From NCBI GenBank assembly GCA_024516155.1, contig JAJJXM010000024.1, forward strand, positions 62,001-126,000: a DNA stretch of 64,000 bases. The letters run 5' to 3'. The position numbers and the translations under genes were made by a program. This document shows, piece after piece, positions 30,945-41,849 of this stretch. The first letter of the stretch is position 1. Each line of letters opens with the position of its first letter. The DNA is from Pyronema omphalodes (taxonomy: Eukaryota > Ascomycota > Pezizomycetes > Pezizales > Pyronemataceae). The notes beneath the pieces are model-generated. The model was not told the origin of the DNA. It was given only the letters and a program-made list of their open reading frames with translations, and did not search any database.

Positions 30945-33900
30945 ATGGCCCCTGCGTATAGAACAGACCTACCGATGACGACAACCCAACCATCCACCCT
31001 CCCTCATCCGCCGCACCAGCCACAGCCTCAACAGTCCCAGACCCAGTCATCTCAGCAACAGCTCTTCGATTTTCAACCTGCAACGGAAGATGATGAGCTT
31101 GAGCAACATCGTGGTGGTGATGGTGGATTAAGCGCTCCTCCTCCTCCGCCGTCGCTACTTACTTCCAGGAATCCTCCTGCTGTGCCTAGACCTGTTGCTG
31201 CTACGAGACCTGCTGATATGGAGACACGGGATGCAAGGGATGATCGTGTCCCACGAGATCGTGATCCCAATGGACGCGATGCTAGTAGAGTGAGAGATGA
31301 TCGTGCTGCGAGGGATACTAGAGATGAGCATGTTGGGCGTGATACTAGTAGGGTTAGAGATGCGAGAGAACAACAGAATCTTCAGCAGAATCTTCAGCAA
31401 CAGCCGCAGTATCATCACGGTCATGAAGAACACGAATATGATCATGAGCAACAACACGATGATGATGATGAAAGAGGACGGTATGAAGACCTGGATTATG
31501 ATGTGGCTGAGGATGACCGGAGGGGTTACACAAATATGCCGGAAAGGTATGGGGAATTTCAGCGAGAGGCGGATCAGGAAAAGGAATACAGGAAGCAGAT
31601 GAAGACTACTTTTGATTTGGAAAGTCAGAGGCATATTGAAGTTGAGAGTCCACAGATGAGTCCGGGTGTTGCATCGTACACGAAGGTACAGGGGAAGCAG
31701 AGAGAGGGGGAATCGAACTTTTCCAGACAGACTGAAGCGACGCAGCTTCCGAGACAAATTCGTTCGTACGATGATACCGCGATTTACGAACAGCACCAAC
31801 AACATAGCAAGCTACCGGTGTTGGATCGGAATGCTCACTCGTTTGATGCACCTGTTGGTGTCGCTGGTCGTTCCCCGCAGCGGGGTTTCTCGCAGCCTGC
31901 TAGTGATAGCCATCTTCATGGAGCTTATATCGAGCAGCAACAGCCTCGCAACGGAAATTCGCAGGATATCTCTTCTATGAATAAACAGGAATCGCCGATA
32001 AATAAACTGATAAATCCAGTCTCTCCGGGTCGCAATTTCGATGTTATTCGCGACGCGGTCAGCCAATCGCAGCAACACCAAGCTCCGAACGTGTCGATCT
32101 CGGCGCTAGGCGGTGGCCAGCTGTCAGGCAGCTTCCAGCGTCACCAGCAGGAACAGCAACAGCAACAGCAATCGCAATCGCAACAACTCTCCTCTTCTCA
32201 CAACTCCAACAGTCATCTAGGTGGCTCACCGAGTAATATGCCTCCGCCTCAGCATATCACCCAGGGCTATAATTCCCAGCAATATGGGAATCCCGAGCCG
32301 CTACGATTCCCGCCAAATCTTTCAACTTCCCCACAGGCCGCTCCGAACCAAACCCCCGCTTTTCCCAACCAGCAGCCGTTTCCCCCGCCAGGTGGCCCCG
32401 TCGGTTTACACGCTCAGTTGTACTCGAATCACCGCGAAGCTCAGCCAGCTCAACATGTAGAGGGAGCCCCAGAACCAACGTTTCCTAGAGGATGGCAAGC
32501 TGATGTTTCATCCGAGGATCACCAGCAGTCTACGAATCCGTTTTCGCCGGATATCCATAATCAGCAGCCATACGGACAGCCTCCTCCGCCGCCGAAACAT
32601 CAACTATCAGGTTCCCCGGGAAGCTTCAAAGGAGATATCAAGAGTCTACAGGAGGGAAGTGTAGGTGAGGGCAGGTCATACAGTCAGAGAAGCAATGGGT
32701 CAAATACCAGATCTCCAGATGTAGTATCCGACAAGCCCAGTGCTATTGGTCGACCCACCCCGCCATCGCAACCAGCATCTCAGCAGAGTCACCATTCGCA
32801 AGCTACACATGTCTCTCAACAGACTCATGTCTCCGTCCAGAGCCATCAGAGTCATCAGTCGCATCGCGGTTCTAACTATGGATACCAAGATACTCCTCAG
32901 TACTCGAATTCCTCTCCACAATCGAATTTGTCCGGCTACTCTAATGCCCCGCCGCCTCCAATTCCTGCAAAGGAGCCATTGGAAATGAACCGTGAACGTG
33001 AGCGTGAGCGTGAGCAACAGCAACAGGAGCAGCAGCAAAGGGCTGAACGAGAGCAGAGAGCTGCAGCATTCAGCTACCAGCAGCATCTTCAAAGACATCT
33101 TGCTAATGCTTCAACCTCACCTCGTGGTATGACAGGATACGGTCCACCCCCGCCGATCGGTTCATCTAAACGAGACACCGCGCCTCGAGTTACAAGTCCG
33201 CTTTCGGTCCGTAAAAATGAACCTTCGAGCTTCAGACCCCCGATGCAGCAACAGCAGCAGCAACCAACTCAAAGGCAACCGCCGATACCGCAAAGAGAAG
33301 AGGAGGTTTCCCCGTCGGAGCTACAGGAGCGAAAGAGTTCTTTTGGCCAGGGTTCTAATTCCAGTAACAGTCCTAAAAGAGCTAGACAACAACAGTCGCA
33401 AGCCACCCATCAGCAGCAGCAGCAGCAACAGCAGCAGCAGGGAAGCCCCCAGGAATCGACGTCGCAGCGTGGCTCGCAGTATGGTTCCCCGCACGGCTCG
33501 CAGACGGGATCTACCGGCCCGCGTCAGCCTTACTCGCCGCCGAGAAAGCACCAGCAGATGTCGGAGCCGCAGTCGCAGCAGCAGCAGCAGCAGCAACAAC
33601 AATCGTCGCCTCAACAGCGATATCAGCAACAGCAGCAGCAATCGTCGCCTCAACAGCGATACCAGCCGCAGCAGCAGCAGCAGCAGCAGGATTCATCTCC
33701 TCAGCAGCCTTATCAACAGCAGCAGCAGCAGCAGGATTCATCGCCTCAACAGCGGTACCAGCAGCAGCAACTCTCCTCTGCCCCATCTCCCCCTCCTCGC
33801 ATGGAATCCCCTCCGCGTCACGGCGGCCAGAATATGCCCCAGCCCCAGCCTCAGCGGTTCATGATGCCTCCGCTTCTGACACCGGTGAGTGACGGCCCTG

Positions 33901-36900
33901 CACCACCACCTGCACCATCGTGCCCCCCGCCAGATACTCCCAGCAGCGAAATGAATGGACAACGTGGACCGCCCGGCGGATACCTTCGCAGTCTTGCCCT
34001 TGGTGCCAATGCGGGAGGTTTAAAGAATTTCATGGGCGTTCCGCTAATGAGCGGCCAGCGTGTTGGCGACACGCGAGAACATCAGGAAGGCGGCGCGGGT
34101 ACTCCTACGGGATTTTTAAGCCGCAACCCCAAGCCCGCCGCCACCTCGTCATCATCCTCCGACAGCGCCTCTCGCAAACCTACCGAAGAGCAGACTACTC
34201 GCGGACCACCTCCTATTGGGGTAAGGCCCCGCGGCTCTAGTGGTAATACTGCCCTTACTAGCAAGGTGGAGCGTCCCGGTAGTGCCGAGGGTGATGACCC
34301 AATTCCCCCTGAGTACCGTCCAAGAGCTACTGATAAGAAGGACCAACCTACAATCCCGCCGAGACGTACCGAGAAAGAAAGGGAAAGGGAAAGGGACCGG
34401 GAAAGCTCATCTTCGTCGGGAGTTGGTTTGGGTCTGGAAGGTCATTCTCCCCAGCAACAAATGCAGAGCACCGTCAACCCCGCACAACAGATGCAGCAGG
34501 TCCGGAAGCCTCCTGTCGTGGCAAGAACTTCATTGTCGCAATCAATGTCCAACCGCTCGGTCGATAAGTTTGGCAAGTCACCCCCACAACCTGGTTCTCA
34601 GCAGAGAAGTCCGGCGGAGGTGGGACTCGGAGGATATTTATACCCCAAGCCGATTCCCCCACCATCTGCGGGTAACTCTGGAACGTCAAATCCGAGATTC
34701 CCCGGGGGTCACATCATCTCCCCTCTCGCTAATGCTACCAGTCCTCCGGGAGGCATCGGCACTAGAGAAAGTATCATGCGCGGACAGTGGGTGGATGATA
34801 CTGCCGCCGTCTCTGGCCCTGCGCCTATGAGGAAGCCGGAACCACCTCAGCATACCATCCCGCCTCAGGTTTTTGGTTATGAGAATGGTCAGTTTTCGCA
34901 GCCGTTCAATAAGGCTATGTCTGGACACACCACCAGTCCTCCGGAAGCGAATATTCCGGATGATCAGGATGAAAGTGCCACTAATCCTAGCGAGAGCCCA
35001 ACTCCAGATATTCCCAGTATTCCTCTGAATACCCAACATCATGATCATTCGAAGAGGATTAGGAGTGAGGAACAGCTTTTCGAGACGTTTAGTGATCTTT
35101 TCCCCAGTTTGCCGCCGACTCATATTAATGCACTACTCAACTTTGCGCTGCAATTGACGGAGGATGCGGTGATTGCGGATAAGGCGGAGAATGTGAGATT
35201 AACCAAATATGATGCGCCTGGAACGAAGGAACAGTTGAATATCCTTGGAGAGAAACGGTTACGGTTGTTCCGGGACTGGGCTAGTCTTGAGGAAGTTGCA
35301 CGGAATCGCCAGGTACAGTTGATGAAGGCACCCCCGCCAGAACCTAAGCCGCCGGTGCCTTTCAAGAATGTTCCCTCTGGATATGATGGAATGCAGCCCT
35401 TACCCCCTCCACCGAGTCTAGTGGCGTTGGATGAGTTTGGTGGCCAGCATATGCACCATAAAAATCAACATCACCATCACCACCAGCAGCAGCAGCAGCC
35501 TCATCGTCAGCATTATGCAGAGATGCCTGAGATTCCTCATGACCCGCTCTACAGAGATCACGACACTCCTTCTCCAACTCCCACCGTTGATCAGATTAAA
35601 GCCGCTCCAAAGGTTGATCTCGAACTCCAGATGCCTCGTCCCATGCCATCCGTACCAGCTATCAGAATCGACCCTAGCACCCGTCGCAAGTTTGAAGACG
35701 ATGCCTCTACCGTTGCCTCAATGTCTCGCGCTGAGAACCGTATGGAAGGTCTACCCGGTGGAACTCCTTACCCCTTCCCTCTGCCTAAGCCGCAGCAGAA
35801 CCATTTTGAAGAAAACCGGCCAGTTGATACTAAGGAACTCCAAGACGTGATCCAATCTTTCACTAAGGCTAAGAACAAGGATGATGGAGAGATCATGGCT
35901 GATATTCCTCCGTTTTTGCATATGGCTTATGCGGCTCTTGATAAGGTCACGAATGTCGCACCGGTGGATCAGTATCTTGATAATGCACGCAAATTGCTAG
36001 ATCAGAAGACCAAGAATATGACATCGGTTTATCACGCTAATTCTATGAAGAGGGCGCAGTTGAATGCTCAGCAGACGAATGCGGCTTACTCCTCTGGAAG
36101 ATATACATTTGCGGACATTGAGAGAATGAGAGAGCAATTCACACAGGAGGAAGCGAAGAATAAGATGGAGCTGGAGGCTGAGATTTATAGTATGTTTGAA
36201 AATGAGTACGTGGAAGTGGCGTATAAGGAGGTCAAGAGTCAGCTTGAAGAACTCGGAGGAAGATGGTATGAGGAGGTTAAGAATTGGTTATTCACCGTTG
36301 CTGGAGCGGATACCCGGGGCACTGGAACCGCTTTGGAATATCACCTTATTCTGGAAGCTATCGATTTACTCAACAAGCTGCACGTTACAATGGAAGAGCA
36401 TGAACATATCCTTCAGTCTCTTGTTACTGAACGTAACGCACGCTACCTCAAAATCTCTATCGACCCCCTTCTCGAAAATGGACAGACTGTCAGAGCTGCA
36501 GAAGCGGAACGTCGCTACTGGATTGATGAACAGGAACGACAAATCCGCAGTAAAATCGAAAGAGGAAAACGAGTAGCGGAACACAGAGCCTGCGTCGACA
36601 GAGTCGGAGAACAAGTCATAGAAGGTCTCCGTAAACGTTACGGCGAGGTTCTAGAAGCCGTCTGGGGTGTTGTTTGGCAGTTCCCGCCGTCTATCCAACC
36701 TACTCTTTTCCGGAAATTCTTTGACGAAAACACTATTCCCATCAATGAGGCAACTTCTCCTACTTCCTACACTGTTGCTAAGGAAAACGTCGAGGCCCTT
36801 GCAGAAGCTGTTACTACTCTTGGCGAGATTGTTGAGCTTACAAAGTTGGCTATGCATTTCCGATCCTCCCCGGCGGTAAGAGTCGTCGAGGCTCAGCTTG

Positions 36901-37367
36901 CTATACAGGTTGCCGAGGAACATCAACACGCCAATGGTCTCACAGCACCAGCAGCTACCGCAGCCGCTTGCGCCGCAGCCGTTAAAGCCCGTCTCCCACA
37001 AGCATTACGCAAGGTTGCCGAGGAGTGCAGAGAGATGACCGATAACGTCGCCGGGGGTCTCGTTGAAGTTCTCGAGCGGTTAAGAATTGGCGTCGAAGAA
37101 GTAGCCTTGACTGGCGGTAGAGTAGAAGTCGGGGGTATGGGAATGGCGGGAATGAGAATGTGGGAAGATACCCGTAGTGTAGTGGGAGATTGGGAAATGG
37201 GATCGGGAGAATCTTGGGTTGTGGGTACGGGATATGGAAATGCAAATGCCTATCAGGGTTATCCGAGTATGCAGAATATGGGAATGCCCCAACAGCAACA
37301 GCAGCAGCAGCAGCAGCAACAGCAACAGGGTTATGGCGGTAATAGAGTGAGTGGTGGTTTTTCTTGA
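30945..37367 (+). CDS. Large Gln-rich low-complexity protein, 2,140 aa, unknown function
   Basis: One uninterrupted frame of 6.4 kb runs from the ATG after CAAGAAACTG. Roughly the first 1,350 residues are disordered-looking. They are rich in Gln, Pro, Ser and Arg-Asp repeats, with several poly-Q runs (about residues 822-832, 880-890, 905-915) and SSPQQRYQQQQ repeats. Two blocks of normal composition follow. One (about 1365-1480) includes EEQLFETFSDLFPSLPPTHI. The other (about 1625-2065) contains a charged, likely coiled-coil helix around MREQFTQEEAKNKMELEAEI and several further helices. A final poly-Q lies near 2115-2128. There is no signal peptide or membrane segment. I do not recognise the family. 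The layout suggests a scaffold or transcription/RNA-granule type protein, but that is inference only. Confidence 0.9.
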   Translation: MAPAYRTDLPMTTTQPSTLPHPPHQPQPQQSQTQSSQQQLFDFQPATEDDELEQHRGGDGGLSAPPPPPSLLTSRNPPAVPRPVAATRPADMETRDARDDRVPRDRDPNGRDASRVRDDRAARDTRDEHVGRDTSRVRDAREQQNLQQNLQQQPQYHHGHEEHEYDHEQQHDDDDERGRYEDLDYDVAEDDRRGYTNMPERYGEFQREADQEKEYRKQMKTTFDLESQRHIEVESPQMSPGVASYTKVQGKQREGESNFSRQTEATQLPRQIRSYDDTAIYEQHQQHSKLPVLDRNAHSFDAPVGVAGRSPQRGFSQPASDSHLHGAYIEQQQPRNGNSQDISSMNKQESPINKLINPVSPGRNFDVIRDAVSQSQQHQAPNVSISALGGGQLSGSFQRHQQEQQQQQQSQSQQLSSSHNSNSHLGGSPSNMPPPQHITQGYNSQQYGNPEPLRFPPNLSTSPQAAPNQTPAFPNQQPFPPPGGPVGLHAQLYSNHREAQPAQHVEGAPEPTFPRGWQADVSSEDHQQSTNPFSPDIHNQQPYGQPPPPPKHQLSGSPGSFKGDIKSLQEGSVGEGRSYSQRSNGSNTRSPDVVSDKPSAIGRPTPPSQPASQQSHHSQATHVSQQTHVSVQSHQSHQSHRGSNYGYQDTPQYSNSSPQSNLSGYSNAPPPPIPAKEPLEMNREREREREQQQQEQQQRAEREQRAAAFSYQQHLQRHLANASTSPRGMTGYGPPPPIGSSKRDTAPRVTSPLSVRKNEPSSFRPPMQQQQQQPTQRQPPIPQREEEVSPSELQERKSSFGQGSNSSNSPKRARQQQSQATHQQQQQQQQQQGSPQESTSQRGSQYGSPHGSQTGSTGPRQPYSPPRKHQQMSEPQSQQQQQQQQQSSPQQRYQQQQQQSSPQQRYQPQQQQQQQDSSPQQPYQQQQQQQDSSPQQRYQQQQLSSAPSPPPRMESPPRHGGQNMPQPQPQRFMMPPLLTPVSDGPAPPPAPSCPPPDTPSSEMNGQRGPPGGYLRSLALGANAGGLKNFMGVPLMSGQRVGDTREHQEGGAGTPTGFLSRNPKPAATSSSSSDSASRKPTEEQTTRGPPPIGVRPRGSSGNTALTSKVERPGSAEGDDPIPPEYRPRATDKKDQPTIPPRRTEKERERERDRESSSSSGVGLGLEGHSPQQQMQSTVNPAQQMQQVRKPPVVARTSLSQSMSNRSVDKFGKSPPQPGSQQRSPAEVGLGGYLYPKPIPPPSAGNSGTSNPRFPGGHIISPLANATSPPGGIGTRESIMRGQWVDDTAAVSGPAPMRKPEPPQHTIPPQVFGYENGQFSQPFNKAMSGHTTSPPEANIPDDQDESATNPSESPTPDIPSIPLNTQHHDHSKRIRSEEQLFETFSDLFPSLPPTHINALLNFALQLTEDAVIADKAENVRLTKYDAPGTKEQLNILGEKRLRLFRDWASLEEVARNRQVQLMKAPPPEPKPPVPFKNVPSGYDGMQPLPPPPSLVALDEFGGQHMHHKNQHHHHHQQQQQPHRQHYAEMPEIPHDPLYRDHDTPSPTPTVDQIKAAPKVDLELQMPRPMPSVPAIRIDPSTRRKFEDDASTVASMSRAENRMEGLPGGTPYPFPLPKPQQNHFEENRPVDTKELQDVIQSFTKAKNKDDGEIMADIPPFLHMAYAALDKVTNVAPVDQYLDNARKLLDQKTKNMTSVYHANSMKRAQLNAQQTNAAYSSGRYTFADIERMREQFTQEEAKNKMELEAEIYSMFENEYVEVAYKEVKSQLEELGGRWYEEVKNWLFTVAGADTRGTGTALEYHLILEAIDLLNKLHVTMEEHEHILQSLVTERNARYLKISIDPLLENGQTVRAAEAERRYWIDEQERQIRSKIERGKRVAEHRACVDRVGEQVIEGLRKRYGEVLEAVWGVVWQFPPSIQPTLFRKFFDENTIPINEATSPTSYTVAKENVEALAEAVTTLGEIVELTKLAMHFRSSPAVRVVEAQLAIQVAEEHQHANGLTAPAATAAACAAAVKARLPQALRKVAEECREMTDNVAGGLVEVLERLRIGVEEVALTGGRVEVGGMGMAGMRMWEDTRSVVGDWEMGSGESWVVGTGYGNANAYQGYPSMQNMGMPQQQQQQQQQQQQQGYGGNRVSGGFS

Positions 37368-38177
37368 GTTGAGTCTAGGAGAAGAGGAAGAAGAAAAGAG
37401 GAAGAGAAAGAGGGTATGACCTCCCATGTGTGCGGGGTGCGTGGTGGGTGTGGGGTGGGTGGTGGTAGTAGTGGCGGCATGCGCGGATAGGGTGGCGAGG
37501 TAATAGTCGTTATGATATAATACTAACGGAGATTTTTGAAACTTTAGACACAACGAACTACGATGCATCAACAGAATTATGAAACTCCTCGAACTACATG
37601 GGGTGGAAGTGGAAAAGATAGTGTAGGATCGGGAGGTGGAAGTTTGGGGGGTTATTAGGTTATTGGGTTATGGGTTATTATGCTTGCCCAACGGCTGCCC
37701 AACAGCTGCTTGGTGGTAGTGCTGCGTGATGTTCTTGGTGTAGCATGGAATGTCTTTTATGAGTTTATGACACGAGGAGGGGGTGTGGGGTGTGTGGGCG
37801 TGTGAGCGCGGGAAGTGGTGATGGGATGGGGTAAAATTTATTTTATTTTGTTTTTTTCTGTATCTTTTGTTTGATCTTTTTTTTTTGGAAGTTTTTGGAA
37901 GCGTGTCTTGTATGTGTTTTTTTTTTAGGATATTGAAATGGGAATTTTTTTTTTGAGGTTTACATATATATGTTTATGGTCCTACTCCTGCTAGTATACC
38001 ATCTGTTACCCATGACACCCGGTAGATACATCAATACATCGAAAGTTTCGTATTCCCTATTCCCTATTCCCGTTATGCACAGTCACCATCACCATCACCA
38101 CCCTCTCGCCGCTTCATCATCACTTCATACAAAAATATCCATATCCCCCCCCCCCCTTACCCCCCTGGAAAAAGAAA
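37368..38177. other. 3' flank between convergent genes
   Basis: G-rich sequence follows the Gln-rich stop, then T-rich tracts near 37840-37960, and (CAC/CAT)n and C-run sequence near 38080-38165. No gene is seen. Confidence 0.5.
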
Positions 38178-39008
38178 CTACAATCCCAAAGTAGCATTAT
38201 ACGCAATCATATCCTGTTCTCTTAACCATTCTTCGGTAAGTCTAAAGCCTGCTTCATGTTCTGCGGTCCATTGTGCTACTTCTGCTTCTATTCGTGCCAT
38301 GTCTACTGATTCGTCGTCGTCAGCGTTGTCGGTGGTTTTGGTGTTGGTGTTGGTGTTGGTGTTGTCGGAGTTGGTGTTGGTGTTGTCGGAGTTGTGGATA
38401 TCAAGATAGGTTTGATTATTATGAGGAGGAATGGAGGGGATGGTGGATTCTGCGTCGGGGTTTAGACCGCAGAAACCGCGGTTTGGATCGGATCTGGGTA
38501 GTGTTAGTATATGTGTAGTTAAAGGATAGTAGCATCATCATCATCATCATCGTCATCATCATCATCATCATCATCATCATCTTCAGCAGTATCACAAGCA
38601 CAAACTAAATATCGCCACGAACCTATAAAAAAACTGACCCCTCCACCTTTCACCACCTCTCTGACACCCTTCAATTTCGGTAATCAAATACCTGGCACAA
38701 TCCTGAGGAGAAAGATGTTGAAAACGTTTCGTAAACCAACCCGCTTTTCTAGTGATTTGAAAATCCCATCGGTATCCGTAAAGTATCGGTACTACACTAT
38801 CCCAGCATTTTTTTCGGGTTTCGCGTCGGCTGTACGCTCCGGATAACACTGGTGGCTCCCAGTAGGTGAAGCAGAAATATCTTGCTCGCGTTTTGGCCCC
38901 GAATGCGGCGAAACTTAAGGTGCCGGTGTTGTAGCATTTTCCAGAGACGGGATTCAGGAGGAGGAGAAGACTGAGGAATAGTGGGAGGAGAGATGGGAGG
39001 ATATGCAT
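38178..39008 (-). CDS. Secreted six-cysteine protein with DPN-G-C motif, two exons
   Basis: I join exon 39008-38623 and exon 38493-38178, giving 233 aa. The intron (38622-38494) has GT donor, TACTAAC branch and CCCAG acceptor. Residues 1-23 form a clear signal peptide (MHILPSLLPLFLSLLLLLNP). Cysteines are at 25, 46, 68, 104, 115 and 137. The segment CARYLITEIEGCQRGGERW then RGQFFYRSDPNRGFCG matches a pattern common in small secreted fungal proteins, and it is restored only by this splice. After residue ~150 there is an Asn/Thr/Asp-rich tail (NTNTN repeats) and a helical C-terminus (EAEVAQWTAEHE). The exact function is unknown. It may be an effector-like or surface protein. Confidence 0.75.
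38520..38583. repeat. (ATC)n microsatellite inside the intron
   Basis: About twenty ATC trinucleotides, one interrupted by GTC, fill most of the intron of the secreted protein gene. Length changes here would alter intron size but not the protein. Confidence 0.9.
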
Positions 39009-40024
39009 GATGCGGTTGGATTGGGATAGGACTACGGCTTTGATGGGGTTTGATGGGGATTGTTGGGGGTTGAGGAGGGGGAATGGTAGGTATGTATGAT
39101 AACCGGTGTTGATGGTGAAGATATAGAGGGCTGGATATAAAGACAAGTGGAGTATGGTAGATATAACAGAATCCTTTCTTAACAGCACCGGTCGAAGTAT
39201 GCTTTATCAATTAATCAAGACGAAATTATGGCTGCTCACAGAAATCAAGTGAGGTATGTTATAAGCATATAAGAATGTAAGCACATATAAGCATATAAGC
39301 ATATAAACACATTGTGCATGTAGTTAGTTGTTGTTAACAAAACTCCAAACTTAAAAAAAAACAACACGCTACATACCGCCAACCACCAGCCTGCAAGCTC
39401 TATCAGATTTTCATAAAGTAAAACATCATTATGCAGTATAGTATGTATGCATTTAATTACAATTTCAACAGCGTGCACTTGGAATTCACAAATATAATAT
39501 GTACATGTATATAGACGAACCACTGTAAGTCTGTAACTGTTTCTACCCGCTCCATGAAAACATCCGACAACGTATCAAAAAATATCTTGGGGTTTAGGTA
39601 TAAATTATTATATCAAATCGCTCCCTAAAATAATCTATCAACTATCACAGGATTTTTGTTTTTTTTCCCACGGTGAAAAAAGTATATCAAGTTTTAAAGA
39701 TTCATATGTTTTCGTACAGTCGCAGTAGTTACAAGGGGGAAGGAGTTTTCTATGGTCCTGCTGGTACACTATCTGTTACCATGGCACCCATCATAAACAT
39801 GAACCTCACTCGCAGTAACCACTAACTGGAAATAGGCTAGGTATAACCACATATCATATCATATCATATCATATCATATATATATCTTATTACAGCCTTA
39901 TATAAAATCACCTCTAATATATATTAGAGATTTTTGCTTTAAAAAATGTACATTGCATACATCGCATACATTTCATAGATTACACAGGGTATTAAGTGTT
40001 CGATACCCACAGTTATATGTTTTA
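39009..40024. other. Intergenic region, last simple repeats
   Basis: Short repeats fade out: (CATATAAG)n at about 39265-39305 and (ATATC)n at about 39850-39890. A palindrome CTCTAATATATATTAGAG lies near 39911-39928. No gene is seen. Confidence 0.5.
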
Positions 40025-40032
40025 CAGGTTCT
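40025..40032. repeat. 8-bp target site duplication CAGGTTCT, left copy
   Basis: CAGGTTCT directly precedes the left terminal inverted repeat and recurs at 40969-40976 after the right one. The 8-bp length is diagnostic for hAT-type insertions. Confidence 0.9.
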
Positions 40033-40968
40033 CAGAGTTCGGCACGGTCCGTCCGGTCCCGTCCTGGCTGTGGACGGGACCGGACCGTCACTCGCGGTCC
40101 CGTCCTGAAGTAGGACCAGGACCGGCCGTCCTGGAGGCACCATGGACGGGACGGACCGCGGGCGACCGTGGGTGACCACGACTGGCGTCACGACTGGTCA
40201 CTCGCAACCCGCAGTTTTTTACTACGGCTCATGGTGTTTTCCTTAGATAATTCTGATGCATTGCACGAATTAAAGTCACCTATATGGAGTTGCTTGCAAA
40301 CAAAGAAAAACTATACTGATGCATAAGAATGCTCCTTCTCCCGCCACTAAAATGCGTCCTTCCCCATCCTTCTCGAATGAACACAACTCTTGAGAGGACA
40401 GGCAGGGTGTTCTGCTCCTAGTCGGAACAGGTGTAGAGAACGCCGATAAGAAAATTGGCATATTTCTGCTCCTCTGGGAATTGAGTGACGCCTGTTGGTG
40501 TTCAACTTACACGGCAATGAAAGAAGTGGAAACTTCTTGCATGTAGAAGATAGAAAGGTAGAAGATGGAGTGTGAAGAATACAGGAAACATTTATAGCGG
40601 GATCGTACTTTATTAGGAAACAAAAATAATACCATAGGCAGTGAAACTATTGCTGGGTAGAGCGTGCACCTGCAGTGGGATGTAAAAGTTTTACTGAAGT
40701 CCAGCATGAAGGGTTTATCTACTGCAGTGCTGGAAAACGTCGCTGCTGCGGCCCATAGCATCTGGCAAACTTGAACCAAACGGCCCCCTGCACACTAGCG
40801 CACCCAAAGACCACGGTCCTGCCGTCACCCGCCGTCCCGTCCGGTCTTTTGAGTTTGCGGACGGGACCGGACTACCTAGTGGCCGTCCGTCCAAAGTCGA
40901 GGACGGGACCGGACCACCAGCGTGGTCCCGTCCGGTCCGCCGTCCTGGACGGACCGTGCCGAACTCTG
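40033..40968. mobile_element. 936-bp non-autonomous hAT element
   Basis: A perfect 22-bp terminal inverted repeat begins CAGAGTTCGGCACGG (40033-40054 and 40947-40968) and is flanked by an 8-bp duplication. Both ends carry GC-rich subterminal motifs of the type GGTCCCGTCC and its inverse GGACGGGACC, repeated many times within about 170 bp, as expected for transposase-binding sites. The middle is of normal composition. It encodes no recognisable transposase, dimerisation domain or zinc finger, so the element needs a partner elsewhere. Clean TIRs and TSD indicate a fairly recent insertion. Confidence 0.88.
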
Positions 40969-40976
40969 CAGGTTCT
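40969..40976. repeat. 8-bp target site duplication CAGGTTCT, right copy
   Basis: Matches 40025-40032. Confidence 0.9.
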
Positions 40977-41849
40977 ATGCAGCTTCCCTAGAAAACACGT
41001 CGAAATCATGTGCTGGGAAAAATGGGTGATATACCGTGAATAGGGAGCTGACATGGGTGCTGGATACCCCAAATAAAACCGGCGGAATGGTTTCGGGTAT
41101 TACGGGGGATATGGCTTTTCTGGGAGTGGTTTGGGGATATATGTGCTGGGGAGTGTTATGGAGGCTGATGAGGGGTATGGATGATGGAAAATACAGATTT
41201 GTGGGTAAAGAAAAAAAAGGTAATGCTAACGGAATTTCAAATAATATTGTGTGAGTTGTGTTGAAGGGCTTTAAGTTACGGTATATTACGAATTTAATCC
41301 ATCTTACGAGGAGTTGTGTCGAGTCGGGCGCACTACAGATGGTTCAAACGTAGTAACGGCACCCCGGTTATACAGGAGTTATGTTGCTGAACCATGAAAA
41401 GTAAGTGTGAAGATATACGTCACGAAATACCTCAAAACATACGTCAAAATATGGGTCAAAATATGCGGCGAGTGACATCTTAAGAGGTATTGATTTAAGT
41501 TATACAATTAATATTCTTAGTAAACATCTCTATTGATATTACAGGCTTTTTAAAGAACAACAAGGCATCCGTATGATAAATCTGCAATCTGGTACAAAGA
41601 AAAGATACTAAAGAATGCTTTGCATAACATCAAAAATATAAGCAACAGAAAGGATGTTCCTTGCATAATATCAATGGGACAAGCAAAGGAATGAGATAAA
41701 AACAAACATTCCTGGATACCTCAATATTCGGCAAGAAAACCTGCACAGCTGCCTGTAACTCTTTCATTCCTCGCTTCTGTTCGCTTTGAGAAGAAGGCTT
41801 GTACGATTGGCTGGGTTTTTATTTTCTCATTCTGCTGCGAGGTATCCGT
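40977..41849. other. Intergenic, no gene seen
   Basis: A 72-codon frame at 41036-41254 has Trp/Gly-rich composition but no domain or start support. The rest is AT-rich with no visible structure. Confidence 0.45.
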
